A stretch of DNA of 64,000 bases from CAVQBP01 sp963723205 (GCA_963723205.1 CAVRQC010000006.1:124001-188000); one strand, 5' to 3'; shown: positions 37,654 to 46,485, counted from the first letter of the stretch. The notes: generated from the sequence alone by a model not told the origin. Numbers and translations are program-made.

Positions 37654-38041
37654 TAACATTTTGTAAAATATTGGGAAATTTTGTTTAAGATTAATTAAAA
37701 TTTTTTTCAAATTTCTGTGTTTGTAGCACAGGTAGCGAATCTGTGCTACATTTTTTGCAATATAACATAATTATAAAGATATTAAAAGACCTGCATAAGC
37801 GCATTTTAGAACAAAATATTATAACCGATAACTATTGCAGATAAGTGGAAAAAAGAAAAAATTTATTTTCTTTCCTACCGTTGTTAATCATTCACTTTTA
37901 ATACAAAATTAGTTAGATTAATAATAATCAATAAAAATGCGTCCATTCCCAAAATAATTCTGTTCTTAAGAATAAAAAATGCAACATTGGGATTTGTCTG
38001 AATTTCCCTTATATCCTGCATTTGTATTATTTTAACGTGGT
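37654..38041. other. 388-bp interval without genes
   Basis: It contains the TGTAGCACAG hairpin at 37722-37756 (listed separately). The rest is AT-rich and shows no reading frame, repeat or RNA I can support. The right end merges into the decayed TPR fragment. Confidence 0.5.
37722..37756 (+). terminator. Hairpin with T-run (intrinsic terminator or REP-like palindrome)
   Basis: Perfect 10-bp arms TGTAGCACAG (37722-37731) and CTGTGCTACA (37741-37750) with a 9-base loop, followed by six T. It lies 70 bp after the cupredoxin-like gene. The GTAGC/GCTAC ends resemble other palindromes here, so it may have begun as a repeat. Confidence 0.7.
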
Positions 38042-38949
38042 TTCTTCATTAAAGGGGTTTTTACAAATGATGAGGAAGATAAAATTAAAAGCCCTGAAAC
38101 CAACAAAAGAGCATACGAACATTTTCTGAAAGGACGTTACGACTTGTACCAGCTTAAATTGGATCAGGCGAAAGAATCATTTGAAGAAGCAATAAAGCAG
38201 AATTCGGGTTACGCACCGGTATTTGCTTACCTTGCAAATGTTCATTCATGCCAATATGAATGGCTTGGGAAAAATGAAAATGATTTAAGAGAAGCAGTTA
38301 AGTATAGTAAAAAAGCCCTGGAACTGTCTGAGAATCTTACAGAAAGTCATACTGCCGAAGCATTTGTATTAACGCTTGAGGGAAATTATAAAGAAGCTGA
38401 AAATGAATTTATGCGCGCTATTGAAATAGCTCCTAATTCATATGACGCTTATTAATTAGCCAGAATGTGTTTTTCCATTGGTAAAACAGAGAAAGCGACA
38501 GATTATTTTTATAAAGCATCGGAAATAAGAAAGGAAGATTTTCAAAGTGTATATTCACTTTCATTAGTATACCGTGTATTAGGAAATGAGGAGAAATTTA
38601 TAAAATCAAACAGGGAAGCTATTAATCGCGAATTAAGACAATTGGAATTAGATCCTGCAAACGATCGTGCCCCTTCTCTTGGGCTATCGATTTTTTGAAT
38701 GCCGGAGAAAAGGAAAAAGAATTTGAAGGGCAGGAAAAAGCTTTAAAATTTAAACCGGATGAGCCTAGTGTACTTATCAACGCTACTTGTTTTTATGCAC
38801 GAGCGGGCTTGCATAAAAAAGCATTGGATTTTCTGGAAATATTTGTTAATAAAGGTTACGGAAGCCGCAGTTGGGTAGAACATGATCCCGATTATGATTC
38901 TATCCGGGAACACCCGGAGTTCAAAGAATTATTATTAAGACTTAAATAA
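38042..38949 (+). pseudogene. Decayed TPR tail of a Ser/Thr kinase gene (relic 3)
   Basis: A broken reading frame encodes TPR repeats (YEHFLKGRYDLYQLKLDQAK, LEGNYKEAENEFMRAIEIAP, LEIFVNKGYGSRSWVEHDPD) and ends with REHPEFKELLLRLK, the same kind of ending as the intact kinases (RQHPGIQGLLSK). There is an in-frame TAA at 38453-38455 (after YDAY) and a frame change near 38685-38695 between NDRAPSLG and the LNAGEKEKEFEG segment. The kinase domain is absent, with a stop at 38033-38035 just before. Two lesions and a missing N-terminus mark it as a pseudogene. Confidence 0.85.
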
Positions 38950-39021
38950 ATATTTTGTTATAAAGTATATGTTTTAATATTTCTTTATTTATTTTAATCT
39001 CAAATCTTTTGCGGAGCTTAA

Positions 39022-39372
39022 ATGAAAAAAATTGATCGTAAAAATTTTATTAAAGGTGCGGCAGCATTAACCCTTTCCGGTTTTGGAGCAGTTACATTTT
39101 TAGCCGGCTGCGGAAAGAAGAAAGAAGAACCAGGAGAGACTAAAGAGACTTCAGGACCTTGCAGCGATTTAAGCGGACTTACTCCCGCCGAAAAAGAGAC
39201 AAGAGATTTATACAGATACATTTCCCATTCCCCCCATAATGATAAAAATTGTCATTTGTGTAATTTTTTTATTCCTCCTTCAGGCGGTGCGAATTGCGGT
39301 ACATGCCAGGTAGTTAAAGGACCTATAAATCCTGATGGTTACTGTACCTCGTGGGTAAAGAAGATGTCTTGA
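39022..39372 (+). CDS. High-potential iron-sulfur protein (HiPIP)
   Basis: A 116-residue protein. The N-terminus has a Tat-like start (DRKNFIKGAAALTLSGFG, with RK instead of RR) that ends in a lipobox-like LAGC (C30), so it could be exported folded and lipid-anchored. The C-terminal domain has the HiPIP cysteine spacing C77-x2-C80-x14-C95-x12-C108 for one [4Fe-4S] cluster, with GYCTSW at the end as in known HiPIPs. It is a periplasmic one-electron carrier. A GGAG site precedes the ATG. The cytochrome c at 7.5 kb is the only other redox carrier in the window. Confidence 0.88.
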   Translation: MKKIDRKNFIKGAAALTLSGFGAVTFLAGCGKKKEEPGETKETSGPCSDLSGLTPAEKETRDLYRYISHSPHNDKNCHLCNFFIPPSGGANCGTCQVVKGPINPDGYCTSWVKKMS

Positions 39373-39578
39373 CAGAACTTAATTAAAACAGGATCTTTAT
39401 TTAAATTTTATTAAAGCTTGAACTCAAGAAAAAGATCCGGAATACGATATAATGTAATTCCGGCTCGCTCTGTTTTTAAACAGAATTTCCAAAACTGATT
39501 CTGGCTATTTATTCTCAATATGATTAAAATATAATCTCCCGCAAAAAATATATTTGCTCTAATATTTAAATAATTTTT

Positions 39579-40727
39579 ATGCTCCGGTTTAAGCAAATAA
39601 TAATATACATTTTCATTATAGGGGTGGCACAAGCCCTTCAGCTGGCAGTAGTGTTATTCCGTAAGAAAGAGAATCATATTGCAAACAGGTTACTTGCAAT
39701 TACAATGCTCTTGTTTGCAGCTGATCTGGCATCAATCATTTTATTTATAACAGGTGATATATTAAATGTCCCTCAATTAATGGCAGTAAGCAACACATTT
39801 CCATACCTTTACGGCCCGAATATATATCTTTATATTTTGTTATTAACCCGTAATGAAAAAGTCTTTAAACCGGTTTATTATCTTAATTACATTCCCTTTT
39901 TTTTAGTACAAATATATGGTTTGTTCTTTTTTTATTTTGAGCCGCAGTCATTTTACGAAAACCTGATGATACCCAATAATCCTGTACCCTGGCACTTTGC
40001 TTTGGTAGGTGACTTAATACCCGTCTCCGGGGTTGTTTATACTTTGCTTGCTATAAGAGAAACAAAGAAATTCAACAACCGAATTAAGGACTCATATTCT
40101 AATATTGATAAGATCAATTTAAAATGGTTAACATATTTGGTAATAGGTACCTCTGCAATCTGGATAATTGTATTGATCTCCTATGCATCCAATTTTATTT
40201 ATGGTGAAGAATTAAGAGCAAACATACTTATATATATCGGCATGGCTGTGTTTATTTTTTTAATTGGCTACAGAAGCCTGAGACAGCCCGAAGTAATATT
40301 AATAGCAGCCGATATACATCATATTAAAGCAGAAAATGGATCTTATAAAAAATCCGGATTATCTGATCGATTTGCTGCAGATGCAATCGATAAACTAAAT
40401 GAACTAATGGAAGGAGAAAAACCTTATTTAAACAATGATCTAAACCTTTCTGAACTTGCTTCCATGGTAAATTTATCTACTCATAACTTATCTGAAATAA
40501 TTAATTCTAAGCTTAACCAGAATTTTTATGATTATATAAATAAATACAGGGTTGAAGAAGTTAAAAGACTCGTTGAAAATGACAGGGAGAACAAATTCAG
40601 CATACTGGGATTAGGATTTGAAGCAGGCTTTAATTCCAAATCGGCATTTTATTCTGCATTTAAAAAAGTCACGGGTATTACTCCCGCTCAATACAGGATT
40701 AATACCCGCAAAGCAAAAGTTGCTTGA
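39579..40727 (+). CDS. AraC-family regulator with membrane N-terminal domain
   Basis: A 382-residue protein. The first ~235 residues form about seven membrane helices, and the last ~110 form a double helix-turn-helix AraC domain (LNLSELASMVNLSTHNLSEI; second helix set FGFEAGFNSKSAFYSAFKKV-like, ending TGITPAQYR). This design puts DNA binding under control of a signal sensed in the membrane. The gene is convergent with the TonB-dependent receptor, with a palindrome between the two. The target genes cannot be read directly. Confidence 0.87.
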   Translation: MLRFKQIIIYIFIIGVAQALQLAVVLFRKKENHIANRLLAITMLLFAADLASIILFITGDILNVPQLMAVSNTFPYLYGPNIYLYILLLTRNEKVFKPVYYLNYIPFFLVQIYGLFFFYFEPQSFYENLMIPNNPVPWHFALVGDLIPVSGVVYTLLAIRETKKFNNRIKDSYSNIDKINLKWLTYLVIGTSAIWIIVLISYASNFIYGEELRANILIYIGMAVFIFLIGYRSLRQPEVILIAADIHHIKAENGSYKKSGLSDRFAADAIDKLNELMEGEKPYLNNDLNLSELASMVNLSTHNLSEIINSKLNQNFYDYINKYRVEEVKRLVENDRENKFSILGLGFEAGFNSKSAFYSAFKKVTGITPAQYRINTRKAKVA

Positions 40728-40761
40728 ATTGATATTTTCACTATATATGTACCGGTGGTTG

Positions 40762-40788
40762 TGGGGGATGCAAAATTTGCATCCCCTA
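40762..40788. repeat. GGGGATGCAAA palindrome
   Basis: Nearly perfect inverted repeat with arms GGGGATGCAAA and TTTGCATCCCC between convergent genes. A shorter relative, GGGATGCAAATTTGCATTC, is at 46319-46337. It may act as a bidirectional terminator; it is a second palindromic family distinct from TGTAGAGAC repeats. Confidence 0.75.
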
Positions 40789-40820
40789 CCTCAGCTTCAA
40801 CTTAAAGGCAATGGTGATAT

Positions 40821-43106
40821 TTAAAACTCATACTCAACACCGATTACCGGCAGTGTGCTCCATTGTGTTTGAGAATCAATATCGTTTTTAATTTCATTCC
40901 AGTAATAGAAAGCAACATTTTTCCTATTATATACATTCCATACACTCAAATAAACAAGCAGGCTTGAACTGTTGAAATAAAATCTTTTATCGACCCTCAG
41001 ATTCATTGAATGATAGTCCGGCAATCTTTCTGAATTGGTTCTGTTTAAATTCCAGATTCCAACCCCCGCCTTCTTTGAAGCTTCATAATCGAATGGAGTA
41101 TAAGGAGCACCGCCGGCATAAACCCACCTGATTTTAAATTCCCAGTCATTGCTAGGAATGTAGCCGCCTTCAAGATTAATGTTGAACCTGTTATCATATA
41201 TCCTGTTATGCCAGGTGCCTGAATAATCCCTGTAACTTGAATTTGAAAATGATCCGCTTACTAATCCATAGAAATCTTCAGCCAATTTTTTCTGAAGAAT
41301 TACTTCTATACCTTTTGCATTGGCTCTTCCGTTGTCAAGTAAAGAAGCATTGCTCCAGAAAATTCCAAATACCTGGACCTGGTCGAACAGAAACATTGTA
41401 GGTTGCGCAGGATTTATAGGAAAGTTGTAGTAATCTTTATAATAAACTTCAACACTTAAACGGGTCGCGTTACCTAAAGTATGACTAAATCCTGCTATGT
41501 AGTGAACAGCAGAAGGTGTTTTAAGTGATTTAAAGTCTTCACTTTGAACAAGTATATTATTTGGAATCTCCTGGTGAAACAATCCCGCACTGAAGGAAAA
41601 TGCTGTTTTAGGATCAAGATGATAAGTTAACGTTGCTCTTGGAGAAACATTAAAATTCTGATTATAAGTAAAGTAATCTATTCGGGTACCATAATCTAAT
41701 TTTAAGTTTTGAAGCAGATTTATATGATGCACACCAAACGATCCCAACTTGTAGCCGCTAATTTTATTATTGACAAATAACTCCGGTGTGGTTTTACCGT
41801 ATTGATCATCATACTCTCCGTAGAAAGTTTTGTACTTAGTGAATGTTCCCGAAAGATCTGCTCCAAACTCCAGACTATTTTGATTGTTTATCTTAAGATA
41901 ATTTACATTCCTTAATCTGAAAATGTTTTCCTTCGAATTATTTGTATAGAACTGTTTTTGTGTTGCGGTTTTTCCGTAGTCTAAATCATACTTTATATAA
42001 GTGAAAGCAAAAGATGTATTTGAAAAACCTTTCTCATTCCAGATATGCTGCCAGTTTGCACCGGTTGTATTAGTAATTCCATTTGTTTTACCATACATAT
42101 TGGCATCGTTTTCCACGGCTTTATCCGGGTTAAGATATATTTCATCAATAGAAAATACATTGAGTATTGACAAGCGGTTCTTATCATCAAAATCATACAC
42201 AATTTTTCCCTGCGCATCTCCGTACTTGGGCAGCGGTGATCCCTCTTCAATCTGGTTAACCAGCAAATCAAGGTAACTCCGGTTAATTGAGAACAGGTAA
42301 TTACCTTTATTTCCTATTGCACCTTCAACGGCACCGCCAAAACCGGCCATGCTTAAATTAACCTGCGGCGAAAAACGGGTTTTGTTTCCCTCCCTGTACG
42401 AAATATCCATTATCGATGACAATCTATCACCGTAGATGGGTGAAAAGCCGCCGGAATGAAAATTAACATCATTTATAAAATCAGCATTTAAAATCCCGAT
42501 TGGTCCGTCTGATGATCCTTCGACCGGGAAATGATTAATATTCGGGATTTCAATATTATCCAGGTAAAAACTGTTTTCAACAGCGGTTCCTCCGCGCACA
42601 ATCAGACTGTTCCGCTGATCATTTATTTTTGCAACTGAGGGGAGTGTATATAAAATCCGGCTGACATCACCGGCAGTTCCCGGCGAGCGGTTAATCTCCT
42701 CTGATGAGAAATTGACTGTACTTACAGGTTTATTTTCCAGCTCTGAGAAATATCCGTTTGTTACAACAATATCCTGAAGCTGCACGGCAGAAGAGCTCAT
42801 TTCAATATTTAAATACAAAGTCCGGTCCGGTTTTATACTGATATCTGTTTTGGTTACCGACTCGTATCCAATATAGCTGAAAACAACATTTATTAAACCA
42901 ACCGGAATGTTGGCTATTTCATAATTTCCTTCAATATCTGTTGATGTGCCGGTTTGGGTATTTTTAATAAAGATATTTACTCCTATCAGGGGTGTTTTGG
43001 TTTCTATATCAGCAACTTTACCTTTTATGCTTCCTTTTGGTTCATCTGGTTGAGCAAATAAAGCTGAAGAAGCGATTAACAGTAAAATCATAATAACTTT
43101 TTTCAT
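40821..43106 (-). CDS. TonB-dependent outer-membrane receptor
   Basis: A 761-residue receptor: signal peptide (1-18), carboxypeptidase-regulatory-like beta domain (about 25-105, GSIKGKVADIETKTPLIGVN), plug domain (about 125-230, SRILYTLPSVAKINDQRNSL and IVRGG) and a 22-strand-type barrel ending in VEYEF, the aromatic terminus needed for outer-membrane insertion. It imports a nutrient such as a siderophore, glycan or peptide using TonB energy. No SusD-like partner is adjacent, arguing against a classical polysaccharide locus. A CGGAG site precedes the ATG. Confidence 0.9.
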   Translation of the reverse strand: MKKVIMILLLIASSALFAQPDEPKGSIKGKVADIETKTPLIGVNIFIKNTQTGTSTDIEGNYEIANIPVGLINVVFSYIGYESVTKTDISIKPDRTLYLNIEMSSSAVQLQDIVVTNGYFSELENKPVSTVNFSSEEINRSPGTAGDVSRILYTLPSVAKINDQRNSLIVRGGTAVENSFYLDNIEIPNINHFPVEGSSDGPIGILNADFINDVNFHSGGFSPIYGDRLSSIMDISYREGNKTRFSPQVNLSMAGFGGAVEGAIGNKGNYLFSINRSYLDLLVNQIEEGSPLPKYGDAQGKIVYDFDDKNRLSILNVFSIDEIYLNPDKAVENDANMYGKTNGITNTTGANWQHIWNEKGFSNTSFAFTYIKYDLDYGKTATQKQFYTNNSKENIFRLRNVNYLKINNQNSLEFGADLSGTFTKYKTFYGEYDDQYGKTTPELFVNNKISGYKLGSFGVHHINLLQNLKLDYGTRIDYFTYNQNFNVSPRATLTYHLDPKTAFSFSAGLFHQEIPNNILVQSEDFKSLKTPSAVHYIAGFSHTLGNATRLSVEVYYKDYYNFPINPAQPTMFLFDQVQVFGIFWSNASLLDNGRANAKGIEVILQKKLAEDFYGLVSGSFSNSSYRDYSGTWHNRIYDNRFNINLEGGYIPSNDWEFKIRWVYAGGAPYTPFDYEASKKAGVGIWNLNRTNSERLPDYHSMNLRVDKRFYFNSSSLLVYLSVWNVYNRKNVAFYYWNEIKNDIDSQTQWSTLPVIGVEYEF

Positions 43107-43243
43107 AATTATAAACTCCGGTTTTTGTTTTTTACAGGAGCAAAAGTAGTCTGGATTAGTAAAAGTTTCGTTTTAATTGATGGGAATGGAATAAAAGGAA
43201 GTTTTTTTCGATGGGAAAGAACTTATAGTACCGGTTTTCTTCT

Positions 43244-43750
43244 TTATATATTAAAATATTTATCTAATTCCCATTTCAAAGGATTATTTTGGATATAATT
43301 TCTTATACGAAACAAATCTTCTTCATTTCTTATTATATGATCATAAAACCTCGCCTGCCAGGAAAAAGTAGTTATGCCGTTTTGATGGACACAATTTGTA
43401 ACTGCAGATTTAAAACTCCCTATAACGTTGCCAAGTGTTGGTCCGTAGTGTTGTAGAGACGGGGCATGCCCCGTCTCTACAGAGTCGATATTTATTATAC
43501 CATGTATATGGTTTGGCATAATTACAAAATAATCCAATTCAATTCCTTTATAATGCTTCGGGATATTTTTCCAAAATTCTTCCACTAATTTTCCTATGTC
43601 ATTCAAAACCATTTTCCCATCCTCAATTTTTCCGAACCAGCACTTCATATTTCTTGTACAAATTGTAACATAATACCACCCTGGAGTGGAATAATCCCAA
43701 TACTTTAACCTGTTGGATTCAACACGATACTTATTGCGAAAAAGTTTCAT
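43244..43750 (-). CDS. REP-associated tyrosine transposase (RAYT, Y1/TnpA-REP family)
   Basis: A 168-residue single-domain HUH nuclease. From the ATG complement 43748-43750 it reads KLFRNKYRVESNRLKYWDYS, a usual RAYT start; a longer frame adds 33 unrelated residues. HUH motif NHIHGII (H81, H83) and catalytic Y136 in RFYDHIIRNEEDL are intact, as is the NYIQNNPLKW C-terminal motif. RAYTs nick and mobilise REP palindromes. REP-type repeats lie inside the gene (43452-43481), 112 bp upstream of its start (43863-43892) and across the next 16 kb. The palindrome in the frame supplies residues ~90-100. Confidence 0.9.
   Translation of the reverse strand: MKLFRNKYRVESNRLKYWDYSTPGWYYVTICTRNMKCWFGKIEDGKMVLNDIGKLVEEFWKNIPKHYKGIELDYFVIMPNHIHGIINIDSVETGHAPSLQHYGPTLGNVIGSFKSAVTNCVHQNGITTFSWQARFYDHIIRNEEDLFRIRNYIQNNPLKWELDKYFNI
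43452..43481. repeat. REP palindrome inside the RAYT coding region
   Basis: Perfect 30-bp palindrome, arms TGTAGAGACGGGGCA and TGCCCCGTCTCTACA, identical to copies at 46051 and 59875. It is read in frame as part of SVETGHAPSLQ, between the HUH motif and the LGNVIGSFKSAV block. Confidence 0.92.
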
Positions 43751-43862
43751 TAAAATAGAGAGAAGGTTTGTTACCCTTTGATACAAATAAAAATATTTTC
43801 TGCAAATATTCCTAAAATTTGTGGAAGATTTTTTATCATATTTCCGCATGAACGCGTCAGGA

Positions 43863-43892
43863 TGTAGAGACAGGGCATACCCTGTCTCTACA
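43863..43892. repeat. REP palindrome
   Basis: 30-bp palindrome TGTAGAGACAGGGCA / TACCCTGTCTCTACA. The centre differs from the RAYT-internal copy by paired changes (G to A and C to T) that keep the stem. It lies upstream of the RAYT. Confidence 0.9.
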
Positions 43893-43999
43893 AGAGTACG
43901 AAGTGTTTACATAAAATATAAATCCTGCAAAAACCTGCTAAACATTAATTTCGATTTATTTTGGTAAATTTATTTTAGAATTAAAACGGAGTACCCAAA

Positions 44000-44947
44000 A
44001 TGAATAACAAAATTTTACTGCTTAGCTCTTTGCTTCTGGTTTTCACATCTATAATTATTGCCCAGGAGATAAAACATCCACCCGGAAATTATGCAACTGT
44101 AAACGGGAAAAAACTCTGGTATGAAATTGAAGGTCAGGGAGAACCTGTACTTTTAATCCCGGGTGGCCCCGGGAATTCCCGCACATATTTTCATCCCTGG
44201 TTTTCCGCACTGGCCAAAAATTTTAAAGTGATTTATTTCGATGCTTTCGGAAGAGGAAAATCCGACCGGGCAAAGTCGCCGGATCAATATTCATTCAAAG
44301 GAGATGTAGAAGATATTGAAGGATTACGCAAAGCTTTAGGATTTGATAAGTGGGATATAATCGGGCATTCATACGGTGGAATGGTTGCACAGCAATATGC
44401 ACTTGATTACCCTAACTCGGTTAACAAATTAATTTTAATGAGCACATTCTACAGCGGTGAAATGTGGCAGGAGAATGATAACAGCTCTAATCATGAAATA
44501 AGGAATCAATATCCCGAAGTATGGGAAAAAGTTATGAAGCTTAGAAACGAAGGAGAATCATCAAGTTCAAAGGAACATATAAAAGCCTACTCGGTTCCTT
44601 CAGGATTGTTATATTTTTATGATGCTTCGAATGCATATAAAGTCAGAAGAGATTCTTTAATTATGAATACAAATGTTTATTATCAAATTGCCGGCAAAGA
44701 TGCCGACTTCCTGATAAGCGGTGATATAGGTCCGCTTGACTTCAGAGCAAAATTAAAAGATTTAAAGATGCCCATCTTAATTTTAGAAGGAAGGTTTGAT
44801 AGAATTTCGATCCCGAGGTTTTCCATAAAATATAAAGAATATGCACCCCAGGCTGAATTTGTAATGTTTGAAAAGAGCGGGCACGAAATGTTCGTCGAAG
44901 AACCGGAAAAGACTTTTAAAGTGATTACAGAATTCCTTAAAAAATAA
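44000..44947 (+). CDS. Secreted alpha/beta hydrolase (prolyl aminopeptidase/esterase-like)
   Basis: A 315-residue protein with a signal peptide (about 3-21) and an alpha/beta hydrolase fold: LIPGGPGNSRTYFHP (oxyanion HGGPG-like loop), DAFGRGKSDRA, nucleophile S124 in IGHSYGGMVAQ, an aspartate near LILEGRFDRIS and a histidine in EKSGHEMF. The GGPG loop is typical of proline iminopeptidases and their relatives, which release N-terminal residues or cleave small esters. Export suggests periplasmic action. A CGGAG site precedes the ATG. REP elements flank it on both sides. Confidence 0.87.
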   Translation: MNNKILLLSSLLLVFTSIIIAQEIKHPPGNYATVNGKKLWYEIEGQGEPVLLIPGGPGNSRTYFHPWFSALAKNFKVIYFDAFGRGKSDRAKSPDQYSFKGDVEDIEGLRKALGFDKWDIIGHSYGGMVAQQYALDYPNSVNKLILMSTFYSGEMWQENDNSSNHEIRNQYPEVWEKVMKLRNEGESSSSKEHIKAYSVPSGLLYFYDASNAYKVRRDSLIMNTNVYYQIAGKDADFLISGDIGPLDFRAKLKDLKMPILILEGRFDRISIPRFSIKYKEYAPQAEFVMFEKSGHEMFVEEPEKTFKVITEFLKK

Positions 44948-44966
44948 TTTATTGTTGTTCGTATTG

Positions 44967-45040
44967 TTTTAGAGACGGGGCACCTTGTCCCGGTTTGTAA
45001 GGACGTAGATTGTAGAGACACATCGCAATGTGTCTTTACA
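44967..45040. repeat. REP pair (one degenerate, one intact)
   Basis: A worn copy (about 44967-45003, TTTAGAGACGGGGCACC / TTGTCCCGGTTTGTAA) is followed after ACGTAGAT by a good 30-bp palindrome at 45011-45040 (TGTAGAGACACAT / ATGTGTCTTTACA). The tandem arrangement resembles a REPIN or BIME doublet. Confidence 0.8.
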
Positions 45041-45122
45041 ATGCGTCAGTTGCATTTTAAAAATATTTCAACTTATAATGTTCTGCTTTGAGTTCGAACT
45101 CTGAATTATTTAATTTAATCTT

Positions 45123-45992
45123 ATGACAATTACAAAATTATTATTACTGCTTTTCCCTCTCATTTTTATGAGGGGCAATAATTTAAATGAATCTACAACT
45201 ATATTGAAGGTAATGACTTTCAATATCCGGTATGATAATCCGGATGATGGAGAAAATGCCTGGCCGGTAAGAAGACATTATGTTTCCGAAATAATTAAAA
45301 AGAACAATGTCGACTTTCTTGGAATACAGGAAGGATTGAAACAACAGGTAGATTATCTTGCCAAAGAGTTAAGTGATTACAGCTGGATAGGAATCGGTCG
45401 TGATGATGGAAAAGAAGCAGGTGAATATTCCGCAGTATTTTACAGGAAGGACAAATTTGATAAACTCGAATCAAACACCTTCTGGCTTTCTGAAACACCG
45501 GGAAAACCCGGTCTTGGATGGGATGCGGTATGTAACAGAATAGTTACATGGGGAAAATTTAAAGATAAAAAGACAGGCGAAATTTTTTATATCTTTAATA
45601 CCCATTTTGATCACATGGGAAAACTTGCGAGAAAGAAGAGCGCGCTCCTCATTAAAAGAACAATCGATTCACTTTGCTCCGGGGAACCGGTTATAATTAC
45701 GGGAGATTTTAATTCATCAATTGATTCGGAACCCTACCGGATAATAACAACGCCTGAAGAAAGTAATAAATATTTGTTTGATAATTCAGAAAAGATTTCT
45801 TCTGCCAAACACGATGGACCGGAAGGTACTTTTACCGGGTTCGATACAAGTAAAGATCCGACAGGTCCAATAGATTTTATTTTTGTAAGCAAAGGAATAA
45901 AAGTAAATTCACATAAAACTATATCCGCAAAATTTAATAACCATTATCCTTCAGATCACTTTCCGGTATTTACAGAATTAGTTTTGGAATAG
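45123..45992 (+). CDS. Secreted endonuclease/exonuclease/phosphatase-family hydrolase
   Basis: A 289-residue protein with an N-terminal hydrophobic export segment (about 3-18) and the EEP fold: KVMTFNIRYDNPDDGENAWP, FLGIQEG (metal-binding Glu), IITGDFNSS, and SDHFPVFTEL at the C-terminus. The catalytic His and metal ligands are present. Secreted EEP enzymes act as nucleases, phosphodiesterases or sphingomyelinase-like enzymes; no specific activity is proven. It stands alone between two groups of REP repeats. Confidence 0.88.
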   Translation: MTITKLLLLLFPLIFMRGNNLNESTTILKVMTFNIRYDNPDDGENAWPVRRHYVSEIIKKNNVDFLGIQEGLKQQVDYLAKELSDYSWIGIGRDDGKEAGEYSAVFYRKDKFDKLESNTFWLSETPGKPGLGWDAVCNRIVTWGKFKDKKTGEIFYIFNTHFDHMGKLARKKSALLIKRTIDSLCSGEPVIITGDFNSSIDSEPYRIITTPEESNKYLFDNSEKISSAKHDGPEGTFTGFDTSKDPTGPIDFIFVSKGIKVNSHKTISAKFNNHYPSDHFPVFTELVLE

Positions 45993-46050
45993 CCGAAATC
46001 TTTTTCTGTAGAGACGTGACAATTTTTCCCGGCCCCGTATCGTAGCGAGT

Positions 46051-46080
46051 TGTAGAGACGGGGCATGCCCCGTCTCTACA
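46051..46080. repeat. REP palindrome
   Basis: 30-bp perfect palindrome with the same sequence as the copy inside the RAYT gene, followed by AGAGTACG. A degenerate partner precedes it (about 46008-46050). Confidence 0.9.
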
Positions 46081-46148
46081 GAGTACGTGTCGGATTCGTA
46101 AAAAACTCTTGCGGTATCACTTTGTTGGGGTTGTCTCAAAAGCGGTAT

Positions 46149-46228
46149 AATGTCATATTGAGTTTACCTGTCTGGCGTAATATAATGAAGCCGGAAACTC
46201 TAGCGAAGCCAGATCGAAGAATGACATT
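46149..46228. repeat. 80-bp palindromic element with AATGTCAT/ATGACATT ends
   Basis: Ends AATGTCAT (46149-46156) and ATGACATT (46221-46228) are exact inverted repeats. The interior (46169-46213) carries TGTCTGGCG...TAGCGAAGCCAGA, a module also found inside the elements at 55.7, 59.7 and 61.5 kb. Confidence 0.75.
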
Positions 46229-46318
46229 TAATCGTCTTTCCGTCTTCGACAGGCTGCTAGTGACCAACCTTTAGAAATAACACAAATTTTACTTGATGCT
46301 CGTCGTAGCATCATTGTA

Positions 46319-46337
46319 AGGGATGCAAATTTGCATT
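46319..46337. repeat. GGGATGCAAATTTGC palindrome
   Basis: Short relative of the palindrome at 40762, with arms GGGATGCAA/TTGCATTC; one end has drifted. Confidence 0.6.
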
Positions 46338-46443
46338 CGTTTCACCCTTAAGCGGAAAAGGTCACTAATTTAATTTTTAGAGGTAAAAACTTTTTTAATT
46401 TCTCAGTCTAACAGATTTTGAGTCTATAAATTACTTTTTAGCG

Positions 46444-46485
46444 CCACTCTGTAGAGACGCATGGCTATGCGTCTCTACAGAGTGA
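46444..46485. repeat. REP palindrome with extended CACTCT arms
   Basis: Core 46450-46479 (TGTAGAGACGCATGG / CTATGCGTCTCTACA), extended by CCACTC and GAGTG. The centre differs from other copies but the stem is kept. Confidence 0.88.

Noticed and set aside
40821..43106. SusC-type glycan utilisation locus
   Set aside because: There is no SusD-like gene, glycoside hydrolase or sulfatase adjacent, and at 761 residues the receptor is shorter than typical SusC proteins.
45085..45105. tRNA-like TTCGAAC loop
   Set aside because: The GAGTTCGAACTC palindrome has no acceptor or anticodon stem around it, so it is not a tRNA.
46065..46274. Open frame of 69 codons in the repeat-rich gap
   Set aside because: It begins inside a REP palindrome and runs through the 80-bp palindromic element; the product has no domain and its sequence is explained by the repeats.
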